In this document: in pieces, positions 17,845 through 26,906 of the stretch | Layout: each line of letters opens with the position of its first letter | How positions within the stretch are numbered: the first letter of the stretch is position 1 | NCBI RefSeq assembly: GCF_001956045.1 | Contig: NZ_MRTH01000028.1 | Coordinates: 41,161 to 105,160 of the forward strand | Reading direction: 5' to 3' | Source: Paenibacillus sp. FSL H7-0331 | GTDB taxonomy: Bacteria > Bacillota > Bacilli > Paenibacillales > NBRC-103111 | Length of the DNA: 64,000 nt | Position numbers and translations under genes: made by a program | The notes under the pieces: generated by a model | Seen by the model: the letters and a program-made list of their open reading frames with translations, nothing else | Told to the model about the DNA's origin: nothing | The model's database searches: none

Positions 17845-18663
17845 ATGAATGAGACGAACGCTTTATACCAAGAGGCGATGGATGTATTGGCTGAAACCAG
17901 TCGAACCTTTTTTATACCGATCAGCCGTCTTGTGCCCGGCTTGCAGGAGGCTGTAGCTTCTGCTTATCTGTGCATGCGGGCCATCGATGAGATCGAGGAT
18001 GACCCCTCTCTGGCGGTTGAGATTAAGGTTAAGCTGTTGAATGAGATCAGTGACATTCTCCATCAGCCAATCTATGAGGAAGCCTTGGCAGCGCTGTTAA
18101 CCCCTTATAAATCAGTGCTGCCGGAGGTTACGTTGCGGCTGGCGGATTGGGTCCGGTTCTGCCCGTTGTCGGCGAGTGACGTCGTGCGGGAATCAACCTC
18201 AACCATGGCCCGAGATATGGCGGGATGGGTTGAAAGGGACTGGCAGGTTCATACGAAAGAGGATTTGGACAGCTATACTTATTGTGTAGCAGGTGCGGTG
18301 GGCGTGCTGCTGTCGGAGCTATGGTTATGGCATGACGGTACCGAATCCGATTATACGGAGGCTGTAGCTTTTGGCCGCGGCTTACAGACGGTTAATATTC
18401 TTCGTAATCGTAAAGAGGATATGGAACGGGGAGTCGACTATTTTCCCGATCAGTGGGGAACGGAAGAAATGTTCGCCTACACTCGCGGCAATCTGGCGTT
18501 AGCTGACCGTTATGTCGCTAATTTAAAGCCTGGCCCAGTGTTTGATTTCTGCAAATTGCCGTTAGCTTTGGCTCATGGCACACTCTCGGCTCTGGAGGCT
18601 GGGGAAGAAAAGCTGAATCGCGCTGCCGTTATTGAGATTGTCAAGCAGGCATCCGCAGAATGA
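17845..18663 (+). CDS. Squalene/phytoene synthase-like protein
   Basis: All-helical isoprenoid synthase fold, 272 residues. First aspartate-rich motif DEIED (Asp48-Asp52) is intact. The second region reads QTVNILRNRKED (180-191), where the first Asp of the usual D-x-x-E-D is Asn187. The change may weaken Mg2+-diphosphate binding. Members of this fold include true head-to-head synthases and YisP of B. subtilis, reported as a farnesyl diphosphate phosphatase, so the reaction here is open. AAGAAAGG precedes the ATG. No other carotenoid or hopanoid gene is adjacent. Confidence 0.8.
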   Translation: MNETNALYQEAMDVLAETSRTFFIPISRLVPGLQEAVASAYLCMRAIDEIEDDPSLAVEIKVKLLNEISDILHQPIYEEALAALLTPYKSVLPEVTLRLADWVRFCPLSASDVVRESTSTMARDMAGWVERDWQVHTKEDLDSYTYCVAGAVGVLLSELWLWHDGTESDYTEAVAFGRGLQTVNILRNRKEDMERGVDYFPDQWGTEEMFAYTRGNLALADRYVANLKPGPVFDFCKLPLALAHGTLSALEAGEEKLNRAAVIEIVKQASAE

Positions 18664-18687
18664 TAGTATTCCCATCGCAATAATGAA

Positions 18688-18726
18688 GAGGCTATCCCGA
18701 AGTCAATCGACTTGTGGGATAGCCTC
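18688..18726. terminator. Hairpin between convergent genes
   Basis: GAGGCTATCCC / GGGATAGCCTC with an additional inner GAAGTC/GACTT pairing. It separates the synthase-like gene from the PhyH gene; only a weak T-tract on either side. Confidence 0.6.
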
Positions 18727-18759
18727 TATGTGTTGAACATGTGTACTTAGACGCTTTAC

Positions 18760-19548
18760 TTATAAGCCCATTCGGGTGAGCGCACCCTCAAATGAGGTAT
18801 CGACCTTATCATCACCGCATAAGAAACGCCAGAACTTGGCGGTTTGGATCTGATTGACACGCGCCTCGTCGCCGCACCAAGGATGGTAGGCCTTCTTGAA
18901 CACCTCACGAACTTCCTCGCTATTGTAACCGTCGGTATTGAACAGATTGCGCTGCTCTTGACCGGGGCGCAGCCGCAGCTTGAACACATAACGGGTTTCA
19001 TCCGTATGGTTGGGCTGGGCGCAGTGCCATATGCCGTGATGGAGAAAACCGATTGTACCGGCTTTGGCTACCATTCGTTTTTGTCCGACGATATTTTTGT
19101 AGCGGCTGATGCTGCCATTGCTTACCTTACGCAAATGCGAGCCAGGGAGCACTAGGGTTGGCCCCATTTCATCCGGCGCGTCGTGAGAGAAATAGAACGC
19201 TTGAATATCATAGCCAAACGGGCGAGTATCGATGACGGAATCGGCATGATAGCCTTGACCTTTAAGGTGTTTGGCGCGAACAATATGCATAAATGAATGG
19301 TCATAGATAGGATATTGACCTACAAAGCTTTGAAGTGCGCCTTTTACTTGAGGCAGATTAAAGATATCCTGTATCACTTTGGATTCATTCCAGTAGGTGG
19401 AACCGTTACCCTGGAATTCCCGTTGTTCCTTATAAGCGGCTTCATTCAGTTCTTGCGGGACGATTTCGTCCAGCCGGAGAAAACCATTAACGGCAAATTC
19501 GGCCATTTGCTTGGCGGTCAGGAGATGTTGCTTTTCTATGCTACTCAT
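18760..19548 (-). CDS. Phytanoyl-CoA dioxygenase (PhyH) family protein
   Basis: Fe(II)/2-oxoglutarate-dependent oxygenase fold of 262 residues. Iron ligands are visible as H-x-D in GYHADSVID (His101, Asp103) and a distal His175 in HHGIWHCAQPN, with Arg186 as a likely 2-oxoglutarate contact. The family hydroxylates varied small molecules; the substrate is unknown here. Its ATG overlaps the end of the 96-residue gene upstream by eight bases, implying translational coupling. Divergent from an AraC regulator at 20294 that probably controls it. Confidence 0.85.
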   Translation of the reverse strand: MSSIEKQHLLTAKQMAEFAVNGFLRLDEIVPQELNEAAYKEQREFQGNGSTYWNESKVIQDIFNLPQVKGALQSFVGQYPIYDHSFMHIVRAKHLKGQGYHADSVIDTRPFGYDIQAFYFSHDAPDEMGPTLVLPGSHLRKVSNGSISRYKNIVGQKRMVAKAGTIGFLHHGIWHCAQPNHTDETRYVFKLRLRPGQEQRNLFNTDGYNSEEVREVFKKAYHPWCGDEARVNQIQTAKFWRFLCGDDKVDTSFEGALTRMGL

Positions 19549-19831
19549 CGATCGTCACCTTCTTTTCCAATACGGTTTCATAAGGCAGATGTCCCTGGTC
19601 ATGCTCAAAGCCTGTGCGGAAGATCGGCATCGTCGGCAGCTGGATGACGTTCCAGCCGTCGCGCATAGCGTCAAGCACGGAACCGTAGATCGGCTCGTTG
19701 GAATCGCCCGTGTTCATCTGCAGCTGCCCCTTGGGAATTGTGCTATCGTAGAGCGCCCAGGCTACGGTGCGGCTCTCGAGATCAGGATCACTGGAATGGA
19801 GTATCAAAATCTTTTGTCTGGTCAAGCTCAT
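19541..19831 (-). CDS. 96-residue orphan coupled to PhyH
   Basis: First gene of a two-gene unit with the PhyH oxygenase; AAGGAGGA lies upstream of ATG 19831 and its 3' end overlaps the next start. Soluble, no signal peptide; a beta-strand-like start (QKILILHSSDPD) and DAMRDGWNVIQLPTMP in the middle. Not recognised. The coupling suggests an accessory or subunit of the oxygenase pathway. Confidence 0.7.
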   Translation of the reverse strand: MSLTRQKILILHSSDPDLESRTVAWALYDSTIPKGQLQMNTGDSNEPIYGSVLDAMRDGWNVIQLPTMPIFRTGFEHDQGHLPYETVLEKKVTIDE

Positions 19832-19849
19832 GAATAGTCCTCCTTAGAG

Positions 19850-20095
19850 TTTGCGAAGCAAACTAGCTTCGAAAGCATTTACTTAGAAGCCCGGTGAATA
19901 AGTCCCGCTGCGCGACCAAATATCCTTCCGATCACTGTTGAAATCGTGAAATGGGATGAGATTTAGTGGTTTATTCACGATTTCAAAGGCGAACGCTGAC
20001 GCTTCTCCAGGACCATTTGGCCGCTGCGCTCATTATTCACCGAACTTCTTGAATTTGCGAAGCAAACTTGCTCACTAAGCGTTGTTGAGTATTGT
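19850..20095. repeat. Large imperfect palindromic element with REP-like arms
   Basis: This ~245-bp stretch is an imperfect palindrome. The core arms TTGAAATCGTGAA (19938-19950) and TTCACGATTTCAA (19974-19986) are perfect complements. The outer left arm contains the 53-bp repeat (19883-19935, also at 13790-13842 inverted); the outer right arm (about 20011-20055) is a diverged inverted copy. TTTGCGAAGCAAACT-like sequence occurs near both ends. No gene in 19832-20293; the remainder is AraC/PhyH promoter sequence. Confidence 0.7.
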
Positions 20096-20293
20096 CTTAA
20101 TAAAATTCACTGCTGAGTGTTACTCAAGTGGTATTGAAATTTGCTTTAGCACATTCACCTCGTAAGCGGTATCAGGCTTGTGTGTGACCAGCTGATATAT
20201 GTATTGTAGTATGCAAAAGGCAATCTGAGGATGTATGATAGTAGCATAAGTTTACACAATACTAAGGAGTTATCAGTCTAATGGAGGGCTCAT

Positions 20294-21178
20294 ATGGATC
20301 AGGACAAGCTGCAGCTGCAATTGATACGCAGTTATTTGGAAAATGCTCAAATCATGATGCAGATGGCTCATTATACGAAGGTTGGGCCAAGCTGGCGGGA
20401 TTCATACCGAATGACCGACGTGAATCGGCTCTATTATATACGTGAGGGCAGCGGGTGGATTCACATTCGCGGCAAGGATTATTATCCGAAAGCGGGTCAG
20501 CTGTATCTGCTTCCGGCCGGGATGAAGTTGGCTTATGCACGGGATGATGCCGACCCGCTGGGCAAATACTGGTGCCATTTCTCGGCTACGGTGGGAGATG
20601 TGAATCTGTTTCAAATGCTGGAGCAGCCGCACTGGATTCAGGTTCAGGATGAGGAGCGGCTGGAGCGGCAATTTCAACAATTGGTCGAGCTGCATCGCAG
20701 CAATACGTTGACCGCACCACTGAGGATCAAATCCATCCTGCTTGAGATTATTTCCGAATATATCGAGCAGTCTACCGAGCAACCGCATCTGACTGCAACT
20801 ACCAGCACATCAAAGATTCATAGTGTGCTGTCCTACATCGAAAGCCATTTGTCCGAGCAGATGTCGGTAGATGAGCTGGCCAAGCTGGTGCACTTTCACC
20901 CGAATTATTTTATGCATTATTTCAAAACCATGATGGGCCTTTCGCCGATCGTCTATATTAACAAAAAAAGATTGGACAAGGCACGCAGACTGCTCACAAC
21001 AACCGAGCATACGATTTCTGCGATAGCCGATGAAATCGGAATGGAGCTGTATTATTTTTCGCGTATTTTCAAAAAACAGACAGGCATGTCACCATCTGAG
21101 TACCGCAAGGCTTCCGGGAAAGCGCATATTTCCGAAGAGGAGACAGAGCAGGAACCGAACGGACTTTTCCCTCATTAA
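20294..21178 (+). CDS. AraC family regulator
   Basis: 294 residues. N-terminal cupin-like ligand domain (RLYYIREGSGWIHIRGKDYYPKAGQLYLLPAG), then an AraC double helix-turn-helix (VDELAKLVHFHPNYFMHYFK and ISAIADEIGMELYYFSRIFKKQTGMSPSEYRK). GGAGGGC lies before the ATG. Divergent from the orphan/PhyH pair across the palindromic element and presumably its regulator. Confidence 0.88.
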   Translation: MDQDKLQLQLIRSYLENAQIMMQMAHYTKVGPSWRDSYRMTDVNRLYYIREGSGWIHIRGKDYYPKAGQLYLLPAGMKLAYARDDADPLGKYWCHFSATVGDVNLFQMLEQPHWIQVQDEERLERQFQQLVELHRSNTLTAPLRIKSILLEIISEYIEQSTEQPHLTATTSTSKIHSVLSYIESHLSEQMSVDELAKLVHFHPNYFMHYFKTMMGLSPIVYINKKRLDKARRLLTTTEHTISAIADEIGMELYYFSRIFKKQTGMSPSEYRKASGKAHISEEETEQEPNGLFPH

Positions 21179-21326
21179 CAAGAGGCTAGGGAGGATTAGT
21201 TATTCAGTGCACCTGAAGGAAAGTTTGGCTATTAATGGAATTGGGGATTTAATAATTATTCAAAATTGATTATGATGGGGACAGAGAACAAATATATTCG
21301 GATACATAGAAAGGAAAGTGATTGGG

Positions 21327-23042
21327 ATGCTTCGCCGTTTTTTTTCCTATTACCGGCCTTATAAAGGGCTTTTTATTCTCGATTTTGCTTGCGCGGTGTT
21401 TGCTGCTTTGCTGGAGCTCGGATTTCCGCTAGCCGTCAATCAGGTGGTAGACAAACTGCTGCCCAGCAAAAACTGGACCTTGATATTATGGGCGTGCGTA
21501 GGGCTGCTTGTGATTTATGTATTCAATATGTGCATGCAATTTGTGATCAACTACTGGGGTCACAAGCTTGGAATCAATATTGAAACCGACATGCGGCGCA
21601 AGCTGTTTGAGCATGTACAGAAGCTGTCGTTCCGTTTCTTTGATAACAATAAAACAGGCCATCTCGTTTCTCGGATGACCAACGATCTGATGGAAATTGG
21701 CGAGGTTGCGCATCATGGGCCTGAGGATTTATTCATTGCTGTGATGACGCTGCTTGGAGCGTTTGCCATCATGCTGTCCATCAACGTGAAGCTGGCTATT
21801 CTTACTTTTGCGATGGTGCCTTTCCTGATCTTCTTTTCAATCTATTTCAACAAAAAAATGACTGCTGCGTTCCGGCGCATGTTTGCTGATATTGCTGACT
21901 TTAATGCCCGTGTGGAGGATAATGTAGGCGGTATTCGCGTTGTGCAGGCTTTTTCGAATGAAGAGTTTGAAAAATCGCTTTTCGCTGTGAACAATGGTCG
22001 TTACCGGCTCACCAAGCTGCTTGCTTACAAGATTATGGCCTGGAATTCGTCGATCAGCTACCTGCTGATGCGCTCGGTTTCACTTATCGTGCTCATTAGC
22101 GGAACGTGGTTTGTGCTGAACGAGTCGATGAGCTATGGATCATTTATCGGATTCGTGCTGCTGACTAATGTCTTTTTGCAGCCTATTCAGAAGATCAATA
22201 CGGTTATTGAGAGCTATCCGAAGGGGATTGCCGGCTTCAAAAGATACACGGAGCTGCTGGAGACAGCCCCGGATATTGACGATGTTCCGGATGCGGTGGA
22301 AGTCAGCTCGCTGCGCGGTGATATTCGTTATCGTGGTGTTTCGTTCGGCTATGAGGAGCAGGCCCATGTGCTGCACAACATCGATCTGACGATTCATCAA
22401 GGGGAAACGATCGCTTTTGTAGGTCCGTCAGGTGCCGGTAAATCGACGATTTGCAGCCTGCTGCCCAGGTTCTATGAGGTTCAGGAGGGAAGCATCAAAA
22501 TTGATGGGATCGATATTCGCCAAATGAAGCTGTCCTCGCTGCGCAAGCAGATCGGGATTGTCCAGCAGGACGTATTTTTGTTCACCGGAACCTTACGGGA
22601 AAATATCGCCTACGGCAAGCTGAACGCAAGCGAAGAGGAAGTATGGGAAGCGGCCAGACGTGCGCGTCTGGAGGAGTTTATCCGTTCGCAGGAGCTTGGC
22701 ATGGATACGATTATCGGTGAGCGGGGCGTGAAGCTGTCGGGTGGACAAAAGCAGCGGCTTGCGATTGCCAGAATGTTTTTGAAAAACCCGCCGATCCTGA
22801 TCCTCGACGAAGCGACCTCGGCGCTGGATACTGAAACCGAAGCTGCCATTCAGCAGTCGCTAACCGAGCTGTCCAAGGGACGTACGACGCTGATTATTGC
22901 CCACCGACTGGCTACGATCAAGAATGCTGACCGAATCATTGTTGTTACCGAGGACGGCATATCTGAGCAAGGCCGACACGGTGAGCTGATCGCTGCGGGT
23001 GGTGTCTACAGTCGTCTGCATCAGGCGCAATTCGGTTCGTAA
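21327..23042 (+). CDS. ABC exporter (fused permease and ATPase)
   Basis: Half-transporter of the MsbA/BmrA kind: six membrane segments in residues 1-300, then an ATPase domain with Walker A GPSGAGKST, signature LSGGQKQR, Walker B ILILDEATSALD and the H-loop IIAHR. It should act as a homodimer exporting lipids, drugs or peptides. ATG 21327 is chosen with AAGGAAAG upstream; an in-frame GTG at 21318 overlaps that site. Single-gene unit with its own terminator. Confidence 0.9.
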   Translation: MLRRFFSYYRPYKGLFILDFACAVFAALLELGFPLAVNQVVDKLLPSKNWTLILWACVGLLVIYVFNMCMQFVINYWGHKLGINIETDMRRKLFEHVQKLSFRFFDNNKTGHLVSRMTNDLMEIGEVAHHGPEDLFIAVMTLLGAFAIMLSINVKLAILTFAMVPFLIFFSIYFNKKMTAAFRRMFADIADFNARVEDNVGGIRVVQAFSNEEFEKSLFAVNNGRYRLTKLLAYKIMAWNSSISYLLMRSVSLIVLISGTWFVLNESMSYGSFIGFVLLTNVFLQPIQKINTVIESYPKGIAGFKRYTELLETAPDIDDVPDAVEVSSLRGDIRYRGVSFGYEEQAHVLHNIDLTIHQGETIAFVGPSGAGKSTICSLLPRFYEVQEGSIKIDGIDIRQMKLSSLRKQIGIVQQDVFLFTGTLRENIAYGKLNASEEEVWEAARRARLEEFIRSQELGMDTIIGERGVKLSGGQKQRLAIARMFLKNPPILILDEATSALDTETEAAIQQSLTELSKGRTTLIIAHRLATIKNADRIIVVTEDGISEQGRHGELIAAGGVYSRLHQAQFGS

Positions 23043-23063
23043 AATTAAATGAACAACCATCAA

Positions 23064-23111
23064 AGATCGTATGATTCAGTCCTTATGGGCCGGATTGTAC
23101 GATCTTTTTTT
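23064..23111 (+). terminator. Terminator of the ABC exporter gene
   Basis: AGATCGTA / TACGATCT outer stem with partial inner pairing, followed by TTTTTTT. Confidence 0.8.
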
Positions 23112-23116
23112 TCTGC

Positions 23117-23265
23117 GACAGCATAATTAACTAACTTATAAGTGAATTCCATTTTTGCTCTAAGTCGTTGAGGTAGCCTGCGCTATTGCGATTAAATTTT
23201 TTGCGTAATATAACGCTGGTTAAACGCTGATCCCACAGTGCTTTTCGAGATTTATAGCGAGTAAA
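23117..23265. repeat. 149-bp direct repeat, copy A (IS remnant)
   Basis: Matches 27249-27397 in the same orientation and at the same length; I count about six differences. In copy B the sequence lies at the 3' end of a broken transposase-like gene on the minus strand, so copy A is the tail of the same IS. The rest of 23266-23709 holds a hairpin terminator at 23379-23413 and short inverted repeats but no convincing gene. Confidence 0.85.
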
Positions 23266-23378
23266 TGTGAATCGCATCGGTGGGACTAAGGGAAGCTGGA
23301 AAGGCCAACTTCAAATCGACCAACTGAAGTCATCAACCCCAAGTACCAAGTAATCCGTGCTTTAAAATTTCCAATGAG

Positions 23379-23413
23379 AAACGTGGACACCTCATGAGTG
23401 TCCACGTTTTTTT
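23379..23413 (+). terminator. Strong hairpin with T-tract, no gene assigned
   Basis: AAACGTGGACAC / GTGTCCACGTTT followed by TTTT, with nothing convincing upstream. Probably the terminator of a gene lost when the region was rearranged. Confidence 0.7.
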
Positions 23414-23709
23414 GTCGCGAATAATCAATTTTGAACCGGGGTCCCTTTTCATTGGTTTTGAGATTCATAAAGTATGGATTCAGCAATCGGTATGCCGGGA
23501 CAGCAACCGTCAGTGCTTAGGTAAGAACTTTTATCACTTCAACAACAATCTTAGATTAATAAACTATGCTGCCCGTTAGCTGAGCGAAGGGCTGCCACGC
23601 AGCTGCCCTTTCGATGTTGAACTATAGTTCCCCGAGGGAGTTTAATAATCATAATACGGTGTTAACTAAATTTAGTGCATATGCTCAGGGTGACACTCAC
23701 CTTTATGAC

Positions 23710-23751
23710 AGTACCTGTACTAAAAGTGCGTACTTACATATTTATAGTACG
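23710..23751. promoter_or_regulatory. Twin palindromes upstream of the MFS gene
   Basis: AGTACCTGTACT (23710-23721) and CGTACT ... AGTACG (23729-23751). The second encloses CATATTTATA (23737-23746), also present in the dyad upstream of the HxlR gene (26917-26926, other strand). A likely operator for a winged-helix regulator. Confidence 0.45.
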
Positions 23752-23829
23752 ATCTTTATACTCAAAGAATGAAATAAATAATTTCTATACACTTGGAAAT
23801 ATTGAAACTTAAGAAAGAGGGATAATTTT

Positions 23830-25005
23830 ATGTCAAATGTCTGGAAAATTTACTTATTAGCCGCTGTTAGCTTTTTGGTTGGAACATCCGAGTATATCAT
23901 AGCAGGGATTCTAGACACAGTTGCAAGAGACGTTAATGTCTCCGTCGCTGCTGCTGGTCAGCTCATTACTGTTTTTTCACTCGCCTATGCTTTTGGAACA
24001 CCTTTCCTTATCGCATTTACAGCACGAATGGAGCAACGCAAGCTTTTAGTTTATTCACTTGGCGTATTTGTGATTGGAAATATTATCGCGGTGGTTTTAC
24101 CTGGCTTTGGATTTCTTATAGTCTCACGCGTTATTCTTGCACTAAGCATGGGAGTATTCGTAGTAACCTCCTTTACTGTCGCTACCAAGATGACTCCACC
24201 TGATAAACAAGGAAGTGCAATTGCAACGCTCCTTATGGGCTTTAGCACCTCGTTGATTATCGGTGTTCCGCTAGGCAGAGTTATTGCTTCCGTTTATGAT
24301 TGGAGATTAATCTTCGGAGGAATCGGTGCACTTAGTATTCTTGCGATGATCGTTATACTCTTAGTCATCCCACGCTCAAATGGCGATGAATCGGTTCCCT
24401 TGCGCAAACAGCTTGCTTTAATTAAGCAACCGAAAATAATGGCAGCCCTAATGATCACTTTCTTATGGATTTCTGGTTATTCTATTGTCTACACCTACAT
24501 TTCTCCCTTCCTACTGTCGGTTACAGGGATGAACAGTAAAACAGTCATCATTGCTTTATTCGCTTTCGGGATTGCCAGCTTATTCGGCTCAAAGTTTGGC
24601 GGCTATAGTACAGATAAATGGGGATTCCCTCGTACTTTATTTGTCAGTATGGTACTGCATGCAGTAGCCTTAGTTCTACTGTCATTATCAGCCCAATGGC
24701 CTGCTATCGCTTTCCTTGTGCTCATATTTTGGGCTCTCTCCGCTTGGTCAACAAGTCCAACTCAGCAATATCACTTAATGACGCTTGCTCCGGCGGCTTC
24801 AGGCATTATGGTGAGTATGAATACTTCAGTTTTACAGCTTGCTATGGGTGCTGGTGCAGGAATTGGAGGCGTAGTCGTGGAACAAGCTTCCTTAGCTTTG
24901 ATTAGTTGGATTGGAGCTGCGGTTGTTGCCATCGCTGCAACAACCGTTATGGTATATTTACGAGTAACCCACTCTAAAACTCCACCAGAACTTAGAAAGA
25001 TATAG
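23830..25005 (+). CDS. MFS transporter (arabinose-efflux/YdhP-like, DHA1)
   Basis: 391 residues with twelve hydrophobic segments. The start AAVSFLVGTSEYIIAGILDTVA and the pair of symmetric halves are typical of the drug:H+ antiporter DHA1 group with AraJ-like members. AAAGAGGG upstream of the ATG. More AT-rich than the flanking backbone and located inside the repeat-bounded patch, followed by a broken AraC gene, which suggests transfer as a transporter/regulator pair. Confidence 0.87.
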   Translation: MSNVWKIYLLAAVSFLVGTSEYIIAGILDTVARDVNVSVAAAGQLITVFSLAYAFGTPFLIAFTARMEQRKLLVYSLGVFVIGNIIAVVLPGFGFLIVSRVILALSMGVFVVTSFTVATKMTPPDKQGSAIATLLMGFSTSLIIGVPLGRVIASVYDWRLIFGGIGALSILAMIVILLVIPRSNGDESVPLRKQLALIKQPKIMAALMITFLWISGYSIVYTYISPFLLSVTGMNSKTVIIALFAFGIASLFGSKFGGYSTDKWGFPRTLFVSMVLHAVALVLLSLSAQWPAIAFLVLIFWALSAWSTSPTQQYHLMTLAPAASGIMVSMNTSVLQLAMGAGAGIGGVVVEQASLALISWIGAAVVAIAATTVMVYLRVTHSKTPPELRKI

Positions 25006-25037
25006 AAGAAACTAATATCTAAAAGATTGGTGCTTAA

Positions 25038-25340
25038 CCAACTGCAAAAGTCAACGCGCACAAAATCGCTCAAGCGATCCAGTTGATTAACCAGCAATAC
25101 GACCGTCCGCTCGTGATCGAGCAGCTTGCAAAGTCCGTAAACATGAGCACGTCGGCGTTTCATAAACATTTCAAGCTCGTCACTACGTTGAGCCCGTTGC
25201 AATACCAGAAAACGGTGCGTTTGCAAGTAGCACGGCGCTTAATGTTAAAGGAAACCTTGCCCGCCTCCGATGCGACCTTCCGCGTAGGCTAAAAGAGCCC
25301 GTCACAGTTTAGCCGGGAGGCTATGCGAGTTAAGCTATTT
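25038..25340 (+). pseudogene. Broken AraC family regulator (C-terminal fragment)
   Basis: Reading from about 25038 gives HKIAQAIQLINQQYDRPLVI, then a complete first helix-turn-helix (IEQLAKSVNMSTSAFHKHFK) and TFRVG, an in-frame TAA at 25290, and on the other side the expected continuation KSPSQFSRE in the same frame. The N-terminal ligand half is absent and a stop replaces the usual Tyr after VG. Probably the lost regulator of the MFS gene. Confidence 0.8.
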
Positions 25341-25690
25341 GAGGCAATAAATCGTGCTGTTTGGCCTCAAGTTCCTCACGCTTATGAAGATACCAAGCAT
25401 CCATGTGCTGGCACATCATAATGCCGTAAAGACGGATGTACCACATCTTGGTGGAACGATGGCGACCTGCCTCAAGTTGTAATCGTTCTTCTCTCGCTTG
25501 TTACAGCGCTCCACGGTGGTGCGGCGTTTGTAGGTGAGATTCCACTGTTCTGAGCTTCTGGCCACATCGGGAAACAACCGGGGGTTATCCTTGTTGCAGG
25601 TATGGAAGGTTCGGCCGTATTTGGCATGGTCGAAGCCGTAGGGAAGGAAAGCCCCTTCTGGCGCAATTGTTTGGGCACTTTAGAAAAGTC
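25340..25690 (-). pseudogene. Frameshifted transposase remnant
   Basis: Minus strand. One frame reads YKRRTTVERCNKREKNDYNL and after a one-base shift the next continues with RHRSTKMWYIRLYGIMMC and HMDAWYLHKREELEAKQ to a stop near 25340. This resembles the C-terminal end of a DDE transposase (the RTTVER catalytic Glu region). The 5' part is missing. Exact IS family not assigned. Confidence 0.7.
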
Positions 25691-25874
25691 AAGTGAATTT
25701 TCGTGCTTTAAAGTACGAAATTGTGAATTTTATTTCCCAGTTCATTGAACTGAAAAATAAAAAACTCCTACTGAAAAGTAGGAGGGAAGCAAGTTTAACG
25801 GTTCAAGGAAACCCTTGCACCGTCTGCCTCGGCGAATGCCGAGAGGCTATATAAGAAATAAGGAGGACAAATCT

Positions 25875-26438
25875 TTGAAAACTCTTGTTGTCGTGACACA
25901 CCCAAGCATAGAAACATCCGTGATTAATAAGCGATGGATAGAAGAACTCAAAAAATATCCTGAAAAGTATACGGTTCACGAATTGCATAAGGCTTACCCT
26001 GATGGAAGCATAGACGTGAAAAAAGAACAAAAATTGGTTGAATCACATGGTAATCTTGTTTTGCAGTTCCCTATATATTGGTTTAATTGTCCGCCTCTCC
26101 TTAAAAAATGGCTTGACGATGTTTTAACTTATGGGTGGGCTCATGGTTCAAATGGAGGAGATAAATTAAAGAATCGCAAAGCTGCTTTAGCTGTATCTGC
26201 CGGAAGTAAAAAAGAAGATTATAGTGAAGATGGAAGATATCACTATGTACTTGATTATTTATTATCTCCTTTTGAAACTACCTTCCTATACTGCAATGCA
26301 AATTATCGTTCGTTCTTTGCGTATTATGGTACGGAAAACGAGCCTGGTGAAAATGTGCCTGTTACAGAAAACGAGCCGTCTGTAAGTGAATTGGAAAAAA
26401 GCACACTAAATTATTTGAGTTTTCTTGACAATCTGTAA
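25875..26438 (+). CDS. NAD(P)H oxidoreductase, flavodoxin-like fold
   Basis: About 187 residues, Flavodoxin_2 family (KefF/YwrO/quinone reductase relatives). Features: TLVVVTHPSIETSVINKRW nucleotide-binding start, LVLQFPIYWFNCPPLLKKWLDDV and the YGWAHG loop. Expected to bind FMN/FAD and reduce quinones or electrophiles in the cytoplasm. AGGAGG at 25861-25866 with eight bases to a TTG at 25875 fixes the start; the frame is open further upstream. Convergent with the HxlR gene, a common pairing for quinone/electrophile stress response. Confidence 0.85.
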   Translation: MKTLVVVTHPSIETSVINKRWIEELKKYPEKYTVHELHKAYPDGSIDVKKEQKLVESHGNLVLQFPIYWFNCPPLLKKWLDDVLTYGWAHGSNGGDKLKNRKAALAVSAGSKKEDYSEDGRYHYVLDYLLSPFETTFLYCNANYRSFFAYYGTENEPGENVPVTENEPSVSELEKSTLNYLSFLDNL

Positions 26439-26466
26439 TAATTAGCTTTATTAAGACTGCTATAAA

Positions 26467-26501
26467 AAAGAAGTATTTCCCTGTTCAGGAGATACTTCTT
26501 T
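26467..26501. terminator. Bidirectional terminator between oxidoreductase and HxlR
   Basis: AAAGAAGTAT / ATACTTCTTT stem with A- and T-rich flanks. Confidence 0.8.
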
Positions 26502-26525
26502 GTAATATAAACAAAACAACTATGC

Positions 26526-26885
26526 CTACCGCTGTACAGCTTCCAGAGCTGGCGAACTGTTTTTCTCTCCCCACTCGCACATCATGTTTAACAATGGAAT
26601 GAGAGAAAGACCTCTTTCAGATAATGAATATTCAACTTTTGGAGGTATTTGGGGAAATTCCTTGCGTATGATAAGCCCATCTGCCTCCAGCTCTTTTAAC
26701 ATGATGCTTTGCGTTTTAAAGGAAATGGTACCGATACATCGCTTCAGCTCATTAAACCGCATTACCTTATTTTCAGACAGCCAATACATAATGATCATTT
26801 TATATTTACCGCCTATTAAGGACAACGTGTATCCAAAGCCAGTTTCTTTTAGTTTCACACCAGTTGGAATATAGGTTTCGCGCAC
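26526..26885 (-). CDS. HxlR family regulator
   Basis: 119-residue winged helix-turn-helix regulator: LIGGKYKMIIMYWLSENKVMRFNELKRCI followed by SFKTQSIMLKELEADGLIIRKEFPQIPPKVEYSLSERG, the HxlR signature. GTG start after AAAGGAGAG. No Cys of the YodB type at the N-terminus, so thiol sensing of that kind is unlikely. Probably controls the convergent oxidoreductase and perhaps the MFS gene at 23830, given a shared operator-like core. Confidence 0.88.
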   Translation of the reverse strand: MRETYIPTGVKLKETGFGYTLSLIGGKYKMIIMYWLSENKVMRFNELKRCIGTISFKTQSIMLKELEADGLIIRKEFPQIPPKVEYSLSERGLSLIPLLNMMCEWGEKNSSPALEAVQR

Positions 26886-26906
26886 AAGTTACACTCTCCT
26901 TTTGGT

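Noticed and set aside
23286..23486. Minus-strand 66-codon frame
   Set aside because: Crosses a strong terminator hairpin; possible IS debris but no motif.
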